The notes under the pieces were generated by a model. That model had not been told where the DNA came from. It saw nothing but the letters and a program-made list of their open reading frames with translations, and did not search any database. Source: Hyphococcus sp. (GTDB lineage Bacteria; Pseudomonadota; Alphaproteobacteria; Caulobacterales; Parvularculaceae). From it: a stretch of 35,433 nt of DNA. The stretch spans positions 1 to 35,433 of the forward strand of contig JAJFGA010000050.1 of the NCBI GenBank assembly GCA_021776375.1, read 5' to 3'. How positions within the stretch are numbered: position 1 is the stretch's first letter; each line of letters opens with the position of its first letter. A program made the translations under genes and the position numbers. This document shows, piece after piece, positions 7,572 through 16,368 of this stretch.

Positions 7572-8816
7572 ATGAGTGAAACCATGAAACCGGCGCCGGC
7601 GCAATTGAGCTTGCCCACCGCCCGCGATGTCGCCGCCGCCGCCGCGCGCATTGAGGGCCAGGTGATGCGCACGCCGCTGGTGCGTGCGGAAAAGCTCTCC
7701 GCCCTTACCGGCGCCGACATCTGGCTGAAGCTGGAATGTTTGCAATATACCGGCGCCTTTAAAGAGCGCGGCGCGCTCAACAAGCTCGCGCAGCTCACCA
7801 ACGCTGAGCGCGCGCGCGGCGTCATCGCCGCCTCGGCCGGTAATCATGCGCAAGGCGTTGCCTTTCACGCCCGAGCACTCGGCATTGCCGCCGCCATCGT
7901 CATGCCGGTGACAACGCCGGACGTCAAAATCCGCCAGACCCGGGAACTTGGCGCCGAGGTTATCCGCGCCGGCCACTCCTTCGACGAAGCGCGCGATCAC
8001 GCGCATGAACTGGAACGCAGCCGCGGTCTGGTGTTTGTGCACCCGTTTGACGATGGCGACATCATCGCCGGCCAGGGCACGGTTGCGCTGGAAATGCTGG
8101 CGGATGGGCCGCGCTATGATGCCATGATCGTCCCCATCGGCGGCGGCGGGCTGATCTCCGGCATGGCGCTGGCGGTGAAGGACCAGTGTCCGGAAATTGA
8201 AATCATTGGTGTGCAGACGGCCTTGTTCCCGTCGATGGCGAATGCGCTTGACGGCGGCGCGCGCGCAACCGGCGGCGACACGCTCGCCGAAGGCATCGCC
8301 GTAAAAGAGGCGGGCGCCATAACGCGCCAGATCGTCCGTGAGCATATTGACGACATTGTGCTGGTCGATGAACGCACGCTCGAACGCGCGCTGTCGATGT
8401 TGATGAATGAGCAGAAAATCCTCGTCGAGGGCGCGGGCGCGGCGGGACTTGCCGCGATCCTTAGCGACCTGACGCGGTTTAAAGGTAAAACCGTCGGTCT
8501 CGTCCTGTGCGGCGGCAACATTGACGCAAGGCTGCTGTCGATGATTTTGATGCGTGATTTGGCTCGCTCCGGGCGCCTGGCGCGGCTCAGAATTCAGCTC
8601 CTCGACATGCCCGGGCAGCTGGTGAGGGTCGCCTCGATCATCGCCGAGCTTGAAGGCAACGTCATCGATGTTGGCCACCACCGCACCTATTCAGACCTGC
8701 CCGCCAAGATGACCTGCATGGATGTCACCATCGACACCCAAGGCCAGGACCATCTCCGGCGGATCATCGAAAGCCTTCAAACGGCCGGTTACGAAGTTGA
8801 GATCGCCGCCTACTGA
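7572..8816 (+). CDS. ilvA: threonine ammonia-lyase (PLP-dependent) with one ACT domain
   Basis: Deaminates threonine to 2-oxobutanoate, the first step toward isoleucine or a step in threonine breakdown. The 414-residue protein has the fold-type II core: the PLP lysine in GAFKERGA (Lys64), SAGNHAQG (88-95), the phosphate-binding GGGGL (190-194) and VLCGGNID near residue 315. One ACT domain occupies about 335-412 (RLRIQLLDMPGQLVRVASII). This single-ACT form of about 410 residues occurs in both biosynthetic and catabolic settings, so the role is not certain. A GTG at 7566 is in frame and better spaced from AGGGA, but ATG 7572 is the more conventional start. It is divergent from selO. Confidence 0.92.
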   Translation: MSETMKPAPAQLSLPTARDVAAAAARIEGQVMRTPLVRAEKLSALTGADIWLKLECLQYTGAFKERGALNKLAQLTNAERARGVIAASAGNHAQGVAFHARALGIAAAIVMPVTTPDVKIRQTRELGAEVIRAGHSFDEARDHAHELERSRGLVFVHPFDDGDIIAGQGTVALEMLADGPRYDAMIVPIGGGGLISGMALAVKDQCPEIEIIGVQTALFPSMANALDGGARATGGDTLAEGIAVKEAGAITRQIVREHIDDIVLVDERTLERALSMLMNEQKILVEGAGAAGLAAILSDLTRFKGKTVGLVLCGGNIDARLLSMILMRDLARSGRLARLRIQLLDMPGQLVRVASIIAELEGNVIDVGHHRTYSDLPAKMTCMDVTIDTQGQDHLRRIIESLQTAGYEVEIAAY

Positions 8817-9058
8817 GCGCAATCTTCCGTATCAAGAATTCTCTCACAGGTTGCGCGATGCGCGCCACATTCTATCTATACGGATGAGTCATGGTTAACA
8901 TATGCGAAAAAATCTTTCTAAAGTGTAATATTGTTGACGGGCCAATAACTATCGTGCTCGATGGCCTCACGCTTGCACAGTAAGCATCTCGGTATCAGGC
9001 CATCCATGCCAGCCTAAAAATGGGCGTGGAAGTAACAGTAGCGTAGGGGGACTTCCCA

Positions 9059-9724
9059 TTGAGAAAACTTATCACAGCCGCAGCTTTCGCGGCGACCGTG
9101 GCCATGGCGCCGGCCCATGCCGGCCTCATCGATTTCGCCAATGAAGCCGACACCAATGGCGAGCGCGGCGTTGCGTCGGGCTCAACAATAGTCATTGACG
9201 GCGTCAACATGCGCCTGTCCGGAACGCAAGGTTTGGATATTAACCAGCCTTTTGCCGCCAGCCCATATTTCGACCGTGGCGACGCCGGCCTCGGCGTCTG
9301 CAAAGTCCTGACCGGGTCGTTCCAATGCAGCCCAGCGAGCGACGACAATGTAACGCTTGGCGAGGCGCTCAAAATTGAGTTTTTAAGCGATGACGGGACG
9401 ATGTCCGTCTCCCGCAGCATTCTCGGCCTTGCCTTCGACGATGGTGGCCACAGCCCACTCGGCGTCGGCAATGACGGTCTGGTTCGGATCGTTACAGACA
9501 CTAGCGACATGACCGCGTTGTTCTCGGTGTTCATTGCTATGGCGGCGGGCGCTGACGCCTTCTTCCAAAACGTGTCAACGATAGAATTTTTCTATAATAA
9601 CAAACAGTTCTACGTGAATGCGATGGACGTTTCGGAAATTCCGATCCCGGGCGCGTTACCGCTTCTGCTTTCCGGCCTTGCCGGTCTCGGCTTTGCCGGA
9701 CGCCGCCGTAAGTCCAAAGCCTAG
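9059..9724 (+). CDS. secreted protein with PEP-CTERM-like C-terminal sorting signal
   Basis: A 221-residue exported protein of unknown role. The start is a TTG at 9059, preceded by AGGGGG; only this start gives an intact signal peptide (MRKLITAAAF...APAHA, residues 1-21). The body is polar and beta-rich, with two cysteines (in GVCK and FQCSP). The end shows a short motif, EIPIPGALPLLLSGLAGLG, then a hydrophobic stretch and the basic tail RRRKSKA. That is the three-part layout of PEP-CTERM/VPLPA-type signals, which exosortases cut. No exosortase is in the window, so sorting must rely on a gene elsewhere. It is followed by a strong terminator. The cargo domain is unrecognised. Confidence 0.82.
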   Translation: MRKLITAAAFAATVAMAPAHAGLIDFANEADTNGERGVASGSTIVIDGVNMRLSGTQGLDINQPFAASPYFDRGDAGLGVCKVLTGSFQCSPASDDNVTLGEALKIEFLSDDGTMSVSRSILGLAFDDGGHSPLGVGNDGLVRIVTDTSDMTALFSVFIAMAAGADAFFQNVSTIEFFYNNKQFYVNAMDVSEIPIPGALPLLLSGLAGLGFAGRRRKSKA

Positions 9725-9852
9725 AAGCAAATCCGACTTGGTTTGAATCGCAGATTGGCTCGAATTTTTTGTCAGGCCGCATTCGTGGTCGGAAACCCGC
9801 GTCTTGCTTTCTCGCTTAGGCTCTAACGAAACGCCGAATGTCAAAAACGCGC

Positions 9853-9894
9853 GCCGCCCACAATCTTGAATGAGGTTGTGGGCGGCTTTTATTT
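9853..9894 (+). terminator. rho-independent terminator after the PEP-CTERM-like gene
   Basis: An 11-bp perfect GC-rich stem, GCCGCCCACAA (9853-9863) with 9876-9886, is followed by TTTTATTT. The gap of about 130 bases from the stop at 9724 shows no other gene. Confidence 0.9.
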
Positions 9895-10156
9895 GAGCTT
9901 CTTTTGAATTTGACCAAGCACTTCGAGCCTTTCAGTAGCGCCCACCTCGCGCTGCACCCTCTAACCAGCCGGCCTTTCGCCGCTCGCCTCAACCCCGCTT
10001 TTCATCGCCCAGCGCCTGTCGCAGCTGATATTTTGCCTTGCAAGGCGACGCTGATGGCGCAAATTCTCTCCGCTGACGCGACAGAATAGGCGTTGGCGCA
10101 TTGAATAAACGCCGATCTCGCTTACGTTCTAAAATTAGACCTTTTGGAGGGGCGTG

Positions 10157-11695
10157 ATGATGGTGGCGAGATTTCAACGAAATTCCCGGCAGATCAGGTC
10201 CGCTGATATATTTGCCGGCCTGTTTGCTATTGGCGCGGCAATGCTCGGGCTTTCCGCCTTCGCACAAAACGCCGCCGCGCCCGCCGCCAAAGAAGGCGTC
10301 ATCCTCACGCTCAACGGCCCCGTGTCGCCGCCAACTGCAGATTACCTTGCGCGCGAAATCGCCGCCGCATCGGACGCTGGCAAAGAGCTCATTATAATAG
10401 AAATCGATACGCCGGGCGGGCTGATGGATTCGATGAAGACCATCATCAAAGCGATCCTTGCTTCCGATACGCCGGTGGCGACTTACGTCTCTCCGCAAGG
10501 CGCGCGCTCCGCCAGCGCCGGACTTTATATTATGTATTCGGCGCACATTTCCGCCATGGCGCCGGCGACCAATACTGGTGCGGCGACGCCGATAGAGATT
10601 GGCGGCGCGCCTTCTGAAAACAACCCGCTTGAAGAAAACCCTGGCGATGGCATTGACGAAATAACCAATCCCGAACCGACAAGCGGCGGCGAGGCTGCAG
10701 AGGAAGATGAAGACGTACGCAGCCGCGCCGCAGAGCCTGTTGAGAACCGCGAGCGCGAAACCGTCGCCCCGCTTTCCAGTGACAACGCGCTCAGGGCCAA
10801 AGTCATCAACGATTCCGTCGCCTATATCCGTGCGCTCGCCGAAGAGCGCGACCGCAACGCCGACTGGGCCGAGGCTGCCGTGCGCGAAGCGGTCTCAGTC
10901 ACCGCCAATCAGGCCCTTGAACTTGGCGTCATTGATTTGATTGCCGACGATATAGACGATCTCCTGACCCAGATTGACGGGAAAACCGTCAAAACCGCCG
11001 CCGGCGAAAAAGTACTGGAAAGCGCTGATCTCAAGCTTGAACGCATTGAACCGACGCCCGTGGAAAAATTCCTCGCCTTCATCGCCAACCCCAATGTGGC
11101 AGTGATTTTAATGTCGCTCGGCACCACCGGCATTATCATCGAGATGTGGAACCCCGGCTCCATTTTCCCGGGCGCCGTTGGTCTCGTCTCGTTGGCGCTG
11201 GCGCTCTATGCGTTTCAAGTGTTGCCGTTCAACTGGCTGCCGCTGGCGCTAATGGGGATCGGCGCGGTGTTGATTGTGATTGAGGCCTATACGCCCACCT
11301 TCGGGATTGCCGGACTAACCGGCATGGTGTTGTTCGGCGTCGGTATGTATTTTCTGTTTCCGGAATCCTTACGCGTCTCGCCCTCGGTCATCGGGACCAT
11401 TCTTGGCGTCTCCGGCGCACTGTTGGGTTTGATCTTCTACGCACTGGTCGCCTCGCGCAGCCACGGACCGATGATCGGCGCCGAGGCGATCCGAAAGCGC
11501 GAGGGCGTAGTTGACGAATGGGACGGCAAGGAAGGCTGGGTCATCGTCGAAGGCGAGCGCTGGCGCGCACGCGGCGACAAGCCCCTGCACCCTGGTGACC
11601 GGATCCGCGTGGTCGAGGTCGATGGCCTTGTTCTTGTCGTCAAACAGGCCAAAGCTGGCGGCCTTCTCGGCGGAATGCAGCCAAGTCCGGCATAA
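10157..11695 (+). CDS. NfeD-family membrane-bound serine protease (ClpP-class, long form)
   Basis: The long NfeD type: a periplasmic ClpP-like serine protease domain, several membrane helices and a cytoplasmic OB-fold. Residues 1-37 form a signal peptide ending in AFA. The protease domain (about 46-285) has SASAG, with Ser120 as the likely nucleophile, and Lys215 in RAKVINDS as the likely partner, comparable to the archaeal stomatin protease 1510-N. An acidic insert (about 150-208, rich in Glu, Pro and Asn) separates the two. Membrane helices lie around 310-440, and the OB-fold NfeD domain is the last 75 residues. It heads an operon with a short NfeD and a slipin; such proteases are paired with stomatin-like proteins, whose C-termini they cut. 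Start ATG 10157 follows GGAGG; GTG 10154 and ATG 10160 are alternatives. Confidence 0.92.
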   Translation: MMVARFQRNSRQIRSADIFAGLFAIGAAMLGLSAFAQNAAAPAAKEGVILTLNGPVSPPTADYLAREIAAASDAGKELIIIEIDTPGGLMDSMKTIIKAILASDTPVATYVSPQGARSASAGLYIMYSAHISAMAPATNTGAATPIEIGGAPSENNPLEENPGDGIDEITNPEPTSGGEAAEEDEDVRSRAAEPVENRERETVAPLSSDNALRAKVINDSVAYIRALAEERDRNADWAEAAVREAVSVTANQALELGVIDLIADDIDDLLTQIDGKTVKTAAGEKVLESADLKLERIEPTPVEKFLAFIANPNVAVILMSLGTTGIIIEMWNPGSIFPGAVGLVSLALALYAFQVLPFNWLPLALMGIGAVLIVIEAYTPTFGIAGLTGMVLFGVGMYFLFPESLRVSPSVIGTILGVSGALLGLIFYALVASRSHGPMIGAEAIRKREGVVDEWDGKEGWVIVEGERWRARGDKPLHPGDRIRVVEVDGLVLVVKQAKAGGLLGGMQPSPA

Positions 11696-11713
11696 CCATC
11701 GGGGCGATATGGC

Positions 11714-12025
11714 ATGGGCGACGGATTATCTGACCTACCTTCCGCGACCTTCGCGATTGGCGTTTTGGTCGCCGGCGGCTTTGCCGCTCTCGCCCTCAAA
11801 CTGGTTTGGGGCGCGACGCAATGGGGCCGCAAAACCCCGTACCGCGTCGGCGGCCAGATGGCCGATGCGCACGCCGTCGTCGCCGAATGGTCAGGACATG
11901 AGGGCCAGGTCCGCGCCGGCGGCGAGGTCTGGCGGGCGATTGCGCCCGAAACATTAAGTCCCGGCGACAAAGTCGTCGTCACCCGCATCGACGGGCTAAC
12001 GCTCGAAGTCCGTAAAAAGCAGTGA
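11714..12025 (+). CDS. short NfeD-like protein (membrane anchor plus OB-fold)
   Basis: A 103-residue protein with one membrane helix (about residues 12-32) and a C-terminal OB-fold matching the end of the preceding NfeD: AEWSGHEGQVRAGGEVWRA and SPGDKVVVTRIDGLTLEV align with the equivalent DEWDGKEGWV and HPGDRIRVVEVDGLVLVV. It lacks the protease domain and the multi-helix region. It sits 18 bases after the long NfeD and 49 before the slipin, so all three are probably cotranscribed. Such short NfeD proteins are thought to bind SPFH partners. It may have arisen by partial duplication of the neighbour; sequence divergence says not recently. Confidence 0.85.
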   Translation: MGDGLSDLPSATFAIGVLVAGGFAALALKLVWGATQWGRKTPYRVGGQMADAHAVVAEWSGHEGQVRAGGEVWRAIAPETLSPGDKVVVTRIDGLTLEVRKKQ

Positions 12026-12074
12026 GCACATATAACCGCCGGCGCCGCGCCGGCGACAACAAAGGAGACACGCC

Positions 12075-12833
12075 ATGCCAGGCTTCGGCATTCTAGGCAT
12101 CTTGGGATTCTTTATTATCTTTATCCTGACGAATGTCATCAAGGTTTTAAGGGAATACGAAAAGGGCGTCGTCTTTACGCTTGGCCGGGTCGGCCGAAAG
12201 GCGGCGGGACCTGGCCTCGTGCTGTTGATCCCCGGCATCCAGGTGATGCGTAAAGTTGATATGCGAACGCTGGTCCATGACGTGCCGACGCAAGACGTGA
12301 TCTCCCAAGACAACGTCTCGGTGAAAGTCAACGCCGTCATTTATTACCGCGTCATCGATTCCATTCGCGCTATCGTTCAAGTCGAAAATTACATGGCGGC
12401 GACCAGCCAGCTGGCCCAAACGACGCTGCGCTCAGTGCTCGGCAAGCACGATCTCGACGAGATGTTGCAGGAGCGCGACAAGCTCAACAAAGACATTCAA
12501 GCCATCCTCGACGTCCAGACCGAGGCCTGGGGCATCAAGGTCTCGAATGTTGAGATCAAGCATGTGGACGTCGATCAGTCGATGATCCGGGCGATCGCCA
12601 AACAGGCCGAAGCCGAACGCGAGCGGCGCTCGAAAATCATCATTGCCGAAGGCGAGCAGCAGGCCGCAGCCAAGCTGTCCGAAGCCGCGGCCATTCTGGC
12701 GACATCGCCCGGCGCCATGGAGCTGCGCTATCTCAATTCGCTCCAGGAAATCGCCGGCGACCGCACCAACACCATCGTTTTCCCGTTTTCCATGGAACAG
12801 GTCAGTAAAGCCGTTCGCGGCGACAAGTATTGA
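12075..12833 (+). CDS. slipin / stomatin-like SPFH membrane protein
   Basis: A 252-residue protein with an N-terminal membrane segment (about 1-22) and an SPFH/Band 7 domain (about 25-190): REYEKGVVFTLGRV, GPGLVLLIPGI, VPTQDVISQDNVSVKVNAVIYYRV, then a Glu/Lys/Ala coiled coil (AEAERERRSKIIIAEGEQQAA) and the conserved end TIVFPFS. Slipins form oligomeric cages in functional membrane microdomains and are the partners of NfeD proteins. Here the gene follows two NfeD genes and has its own AAAGGAG ribosome site. A strong terminator 22 bases after the stop closes the operon. Confidence 0.94.
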   Translation: MPGFGILGILGFFIIFILTNVIKVLREYEKGVVFTLGRVGRKAAGPGLVLLIPGIQVMRKVDMRTLVHDVPTQDVISQDNVSVKVNAVIYYRVIDSIRAIVQVENYMAATSQLAQTTLRSVLGKHDLDEMLQERDKLNKDIQAILDVQTEAWGIKVSNVEIKHVDVDQSMIRAIAKQAEAERERRSKIIIAEGEQQAAAKLSEAAAILATSPGAMELRYLNSLQEIAGDRTNTIVFPFSMEQVSKAVRGDKY

Positions 12834-12855
12834 CCGCAAAACACACCGAGCAAGC

Positions 12856-12888
12856 AAAAGGGCGTTGCAACTGCAACGCCCTTTTTTG
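12856..12888 (+). terminator. rho-independent terminator of the NfeD-slipin operon
   Basis: AAAAGGGCGTTGCA (12856-12869) is the exact complement of 12872-12885, with only two bases between, and a T-run follows. The A-run on the left makes it possibly active on both strands. Confidence 0.9.
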
Positions 12889-13091
12889 TTGTGCTGAAAA
12901 CGCCACGGGCTGAAATTGTGGGATTTACGCAACACTTTTTTCTCATGAGCAGCTCAGATTAGCTAAACCGTCTTTTAAAATGCCGCTTCCGCTCTGGTCC
13001 CATTGGCGCCCGCCAATATGAATGTAATCTTGCTGCACACGGGAATGCCGGTCCGTCACCAGACTTTCCGGCGCGTACAGGGAGAATACCA

Positions 13092-15830
13092 ATGAAGCTG
13101 CACTATGCCGCTAGAGTATCTGCTATTGCTTTAGCCGCAGCAATTGCTGCGCCGCAACATGCCATGGCTCAAAACAGTTCGGACGATGTGATCATCGTTA
13201 CCGGCTCGTTCATCAAGAAGAAAAACCAGTCCGATTTGCCTTCGCCATTGCAGACGATAGGCGCGTCCAACATTGCAGATATCGGCGCGCAAAACATCGC
13301 CGACGTCACACAAACGCTGACCATCAACACCGGGGCCCAGAACAACCCAGATGCGTTTACGCAGAACGCCACGACCGGCACATCTAACATCAACCTGCGC
13401 GGCCTCGGGGTGGGCTCAACGCTCGTGCTTCTCAATGGTAAGCGCCAGGTGCTCTCGGGTGCGCCGACAAATGACGGGATCAACTTTGTCGATACATCAT
13501 CGCTCGTGCCGCTAATCGCGATAGACCGGGTAGAAATTTTGAAGGACGGCGCTTCAGCGCTTTACGGCTCCGACGCGGTCGCGGGCGTTGTGAACTTCAT
13601 TACCCGCGAGAATTATGACGGGATTTTATTGTCTGGCGATTACGTAACCCATCAAAGCCAGGGCGACTATGACGAGTTCAATATTCAGGCTTTGATCGGC
13701 AAGGATTTTGATCGCGGCTCGATAATGATCGCCGCAAGCTACCTCGAACGCTCTCCGCTTACTACGGCGGAACGCCGGCTTTCGCGTCCGCAAGACGATA
13801 CTTCCGCGCTTGGCAATCCGGGGGCGTTTTTCACAACCGCAGCCGGCGTGCCGGTGGCAGGCGTTCCTGCAGGCACGCCCTTGATTGACCCAGGCTGCGC
13901 TTCAGCGGGCGGCTTCCCGTTGCAAGCCAGTGCGACCGCGCCGCCGCCATCTTCCGGAATTGGCTTTTGCGGTTTCGATTTCGGCGACTTCTTTAACCTC
14001 GTACCGGAAGAGCAGCGCTTTGTTGGCATCGCCCGCGCTGAATACGAACTTACAGACAGCGTTCAGTGGAAAGCCGAATTCAGTTATGCTGACAACGAAG
14101 CGGTTCGCGGCAATTCGCCGACCTTCCCCTTCCTACAGCTCGGTAGCGCCGTTATCCCCAGCTCAGCTTTCGGACCCTTGCAGAATCCGTTCAATGTTTT
14201 TGGCGACACGACGCTTCTATTCTTTGGGCGCGCAAGCGGCAATGGCGGCACGGTATCACCCAATCTAACAGAGTCGGAAACATGGCGCGTCTCGACAAGC
14301 CTCGGCGGTGATATGGGCACGGGCTCCTGGGAGGTCTCGTTCACCCGCGCGAGTAACCAGTTTATTGTCTCAACCGAAGACACCGTGACCGACCGCTTCC
14401 AATGCGGACTGTCCGGGTTTCAATCTGTACCGGCGGTGGCCGGCCTGACGGCTGGCACGAATTGCACCAGCACCAATCCGGACCTGACCACGGGCGGGCT
14501 GTCCATCCCTGCGGTCGGCACATTCTTTAATCCGTTTTCAACGTCATTTTCGACTTCACCGAACGACCCAGCGTTGCTGAGTTACCTCATCGACACGCAA
14601 GTTCGCGATTATGAGTCAGACGTGACCGTTGTTGAGGGCTTCGTGTCTCAGGAGCTTTTCGACCTTCCTGCCGGCCCGGTCAGCGTTGCTGTCGGCGCGC
14701 AATATCGCGATAACGACCTAAAGCAAACCGTTGATGAACTTTCGGCCAACGACGCCTTCGCCTTCTTGGTTGGCGGGCGCGACTTTGACGGGTCGCAGGA
14801 CGTGTTCGCCTTCTTCGGCGAGGCTTCCGTGCCGATCGCCGAATGGGCTGAATTGCAGGTCGCCGTTCGACATGAACGCTATGGCGACGCTGAAGGCGGC
14901 TCAACAACCGATCCGAAAATAGCGTTACTGGTTCGTCCGACGGACACCTTCTCGCTACGCGGATCGTTCTCAACGTCCTTCCGGGCGCCGTCTGTCTTCC
15001 AGCAGTTTGGCGAAAGCACAACGCTGCAACAAGTTGTCGATCCGCTGAACAGCGTTGCCTTTGTTGCGGTGAGAACGCTGGCCCCCGCGGGCGGCGCGCG
15101 GCCGATTTTGCCGGAAGAATCAGAGGCGTTTAATATTGGCGGAAGCTGGGAGCCTGTTCCAGGCCTTCAACTCGATGTTGATTATTTCAATTTTGACTTC
15201 ACGAATGTCATCATCTCAACAAGCCCACAGGCTATCCTAAACGCCAATCCAAATGATCCTGCCATTATCAGGGCGCCTTCAGCGATGGGCGATGGCGTTA
15301 TCTTGCAAATCAATAATGACTTTGTGAATGCGTCGTCGGTTGAAACCTCTGGGCTCGATTTCAGCTTGCGTTACGATATCGAGACAGACTTCGGCACAGT
15401 GTCGCCGAGCTTCAATGGCACTTATGTCATCAACTACGACCTTGTCGATCCACAGGCAGGCGCTGTTGATGGTGAAGGCGTTAGAAACTTCACCAATTTC
15501 GGCTCGCCAACGCCTGAGCTGCGGTTCAATGCCGGACTTGAATGGTCTAGCGGCGCTCACTCTGCAAACGTCTTTGTGCGTCATATCGGCAGCTACCTCG
15601 ACGACCAGAACGGCCTTATCGACATAGGCAGCGATACGCGTATCGACCTACAGTATTCACTGGCGATCAATGAAATGCTGGGTCGCGACAATGCTGCCAT
15701 CTTCACTGTTGGCGGCCGCAACATCACTGGCGAAATAGCGCCTCAGGTCTTCACCAATGGCGGCTTTGACAGCCGGGTTCACGATCCACGCGGTGCATTG
15801 CTCTATTTCGGTCTTGATTTGGAGTTTTAA
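13092..15830 (+). CDS. TonB-dependent outer membrane receptor
   Basis: A 912-residue outer-membrane importer with a TonB plug and 22-strand barrel layout. Signal peptide residues 1-26 end in AMA. The likely TonB box is DDVIIVTG (about 31-38). The plug (about 45-175) includes INLRGLGVGSTLVLLNGKR and RVEILKDGASALYGSDAVAG VVNFIT. The barrel closes with the usual terminal aromatic (YFGLDLEF). The subgroup resembles the large alphaproteobacterial receptors often tied to peptide, sugar or aromatic uptake; the substrate cannot be read from the sequence. AGGGAG precedes the start, and the gene is flanked by terminators, so it is probably a single-gene unit. No TonB, ExbB or regulator is adjacent. Confidence 0.95.
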   Translation: MKLHYAARVSAIALAAAIAAPQHAMAQNSSDDVIIVTGSFIKKKNQSDLPSPLQTIGASNIADIGAQNIADVTQTLTINTGAQNNPDAFTQNATTGTSNINLRGLGVGSTLVLLNGKRQVLSGAPTNDGINFVDTSSLVPLIAIDRVEILKDGASALYGSDAVAGVVNFITRENYDGILLSGDYVTHQSQGDYDEFNIQALIGKDFDRGSIMIAASYLERSPLTTAERRLSRPQDDTSALGNPGAFFTTAAGVPVAGVPAGTPLIDPGCASAGGFPLQASATAPPPSSGIGFCGFDFGDFFNLVPEEQRFVGIARAEYELTDSVQWKAEFSYADNEAVRGNSPTFPFLQLGSAVIPSSAFGPLQNPFNVFGDTTLLFFGRASGNGGTVSPNLTESETWRVSTSLGGDMGTGSWEVSFTRASNQFIVSTEDTVTDRFQCGLSGFQSVPAVAGLTAGTNCTSTNPDLTTGGLSIPAVGTFFNPFSTSFSTSPNDPALLSYLIDTQVRDYESDVTVVEGFVSQELFDLPAGPVSVAVGAQYRDNDLKQTVDELSANDAFAFLVGGRDFDGSQDVFAFFGEASVPIAEWAELQVAVRHERYGDAEGGSTTDPKIALLVRPTDTFSLRGSFSTSFRAPSVFQQFGESTTLQQVVDPLNSVAFVAVRTLAPAGGARPILPEESEAFNIGGSWEPVPGLQLDVDYFNFDFTNVIISTSPQAILNANPNDPAIIRAPSAMGDGVILQINNDFVNASSVETSGLDFSLRYDIETDFGTVSPSFNGTYVINYDLVDPQAGAVDGEGVRNFTNFGSPTPELRFNAGLEWSSGAHSANVFVRHIGSYLDDQNGLIDIGSDTRIDLQYSLAINEMLGRDNAAIFTVGGRNITGEIAPQVFTNGGFDSRVHDPRGALLYFGLDLEF

Positions 15831-15865
15831 TCGCCGATTATCGTAGCTGATAATCTTGTCAAATT

Positions 15866-15894
15866 GCCCCTCGCCAAGTGTGAGGGGCTTTTTT
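15866..15894 (+). terminator. rho-independent terminator after the TonB receptor
   Basis: GCCCCTC (15866-15872) pairs with GAGGGGC (15882-15888), followed by six T residues. Its position rules out translation of the next gene from codons lying within it. Confidence 0.9.
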
Positions 15895-15936
15895 ATGGAT
15901 GTTGCAGCGCCCCCAATATCCGCTACATCGCTAGAT

Positions 15937-16179
15937 ATGAAGAACACCGAGCTAACCCTCGACACTAGCGGCTATCGCTGCCCTCTACCGGTGATCCGGC
16001 TTGAGGCGGCGCTGCGGGAAATGGCTGATGGCGCCCAAGTCACTGTTATTGCTGACGATCCGGTTGCGGTCGTCGATATTCCCTATTTTTGCCGTGAGGC
16101 TGGCCACAATGTGGCGCGGCTCGAGAGCGCCGAGGGCGTTTGCGTCTTTCTGGTCACGCGCGGCGCGAAATCCGCCTAG
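15937..16179 (+). CDS. TusA/SirA-family sulfur-carrier-like protein
   Basis: An 80-residue cytoplasmic protein with the family signature CPLP (Cys15-Pro18) in the opening DTSGYRCPLPVIRLEAAL, then the beta-strand region VTVIADDPVAVVDIPYFC and a buried second half. TusA-type proteins relay persulfide sulfur on the CPxP cysteine, for example to tRNA thiolation or molybdenum cofactor systems; which pathway applies here is unknown. A second cysteine (PYFCREAGH) matches many SirA-like members. The ATG at 15937 gives the usual family length; the in-frame ATG at 15895 lies right at the upstream terminator's T-run and has no ribosome site. Confidence 0.88.
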   Translation: MKNTELTLDTSGYRCPLPVIRLEAALREMADGAQVTVIADDPVAVVDIPYFCREAGHNVARLESAEGVCVFLVTRGAKSA

Positions 16180-16368
16180 AGCCCTGCTTTTACGGGCATA
16201 TCCCGCCACGCGCCGTCACGCAGCTTTTGCTTTAAAATTTGGTTAAGGTTAATGTGGAGCGGGGCGCAAATGCGTGCTTTAATACTGCGTGGAGCCTGGT
16301 TGGCTTCGGCCGCAAGTTAAGGCGCTGCCGGATGACGGCGCGCCGGTCTGGTGAGGGGATGATTGGGA

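Noticed and set aside
7458..8681. 407-codon minus-strand frame opposite ilvA
   Set aside because: Antisense shadow of the threonine ammonia-lyase; no start context and an unnatural Arg/His-rich composition.
8885..8990. 30-residue frame starting ATGGTTAAC upstream of the PEP-CTERM-like gene
   Set aside because: No ribosome site and no recognisable features; more likely promoter DNA.
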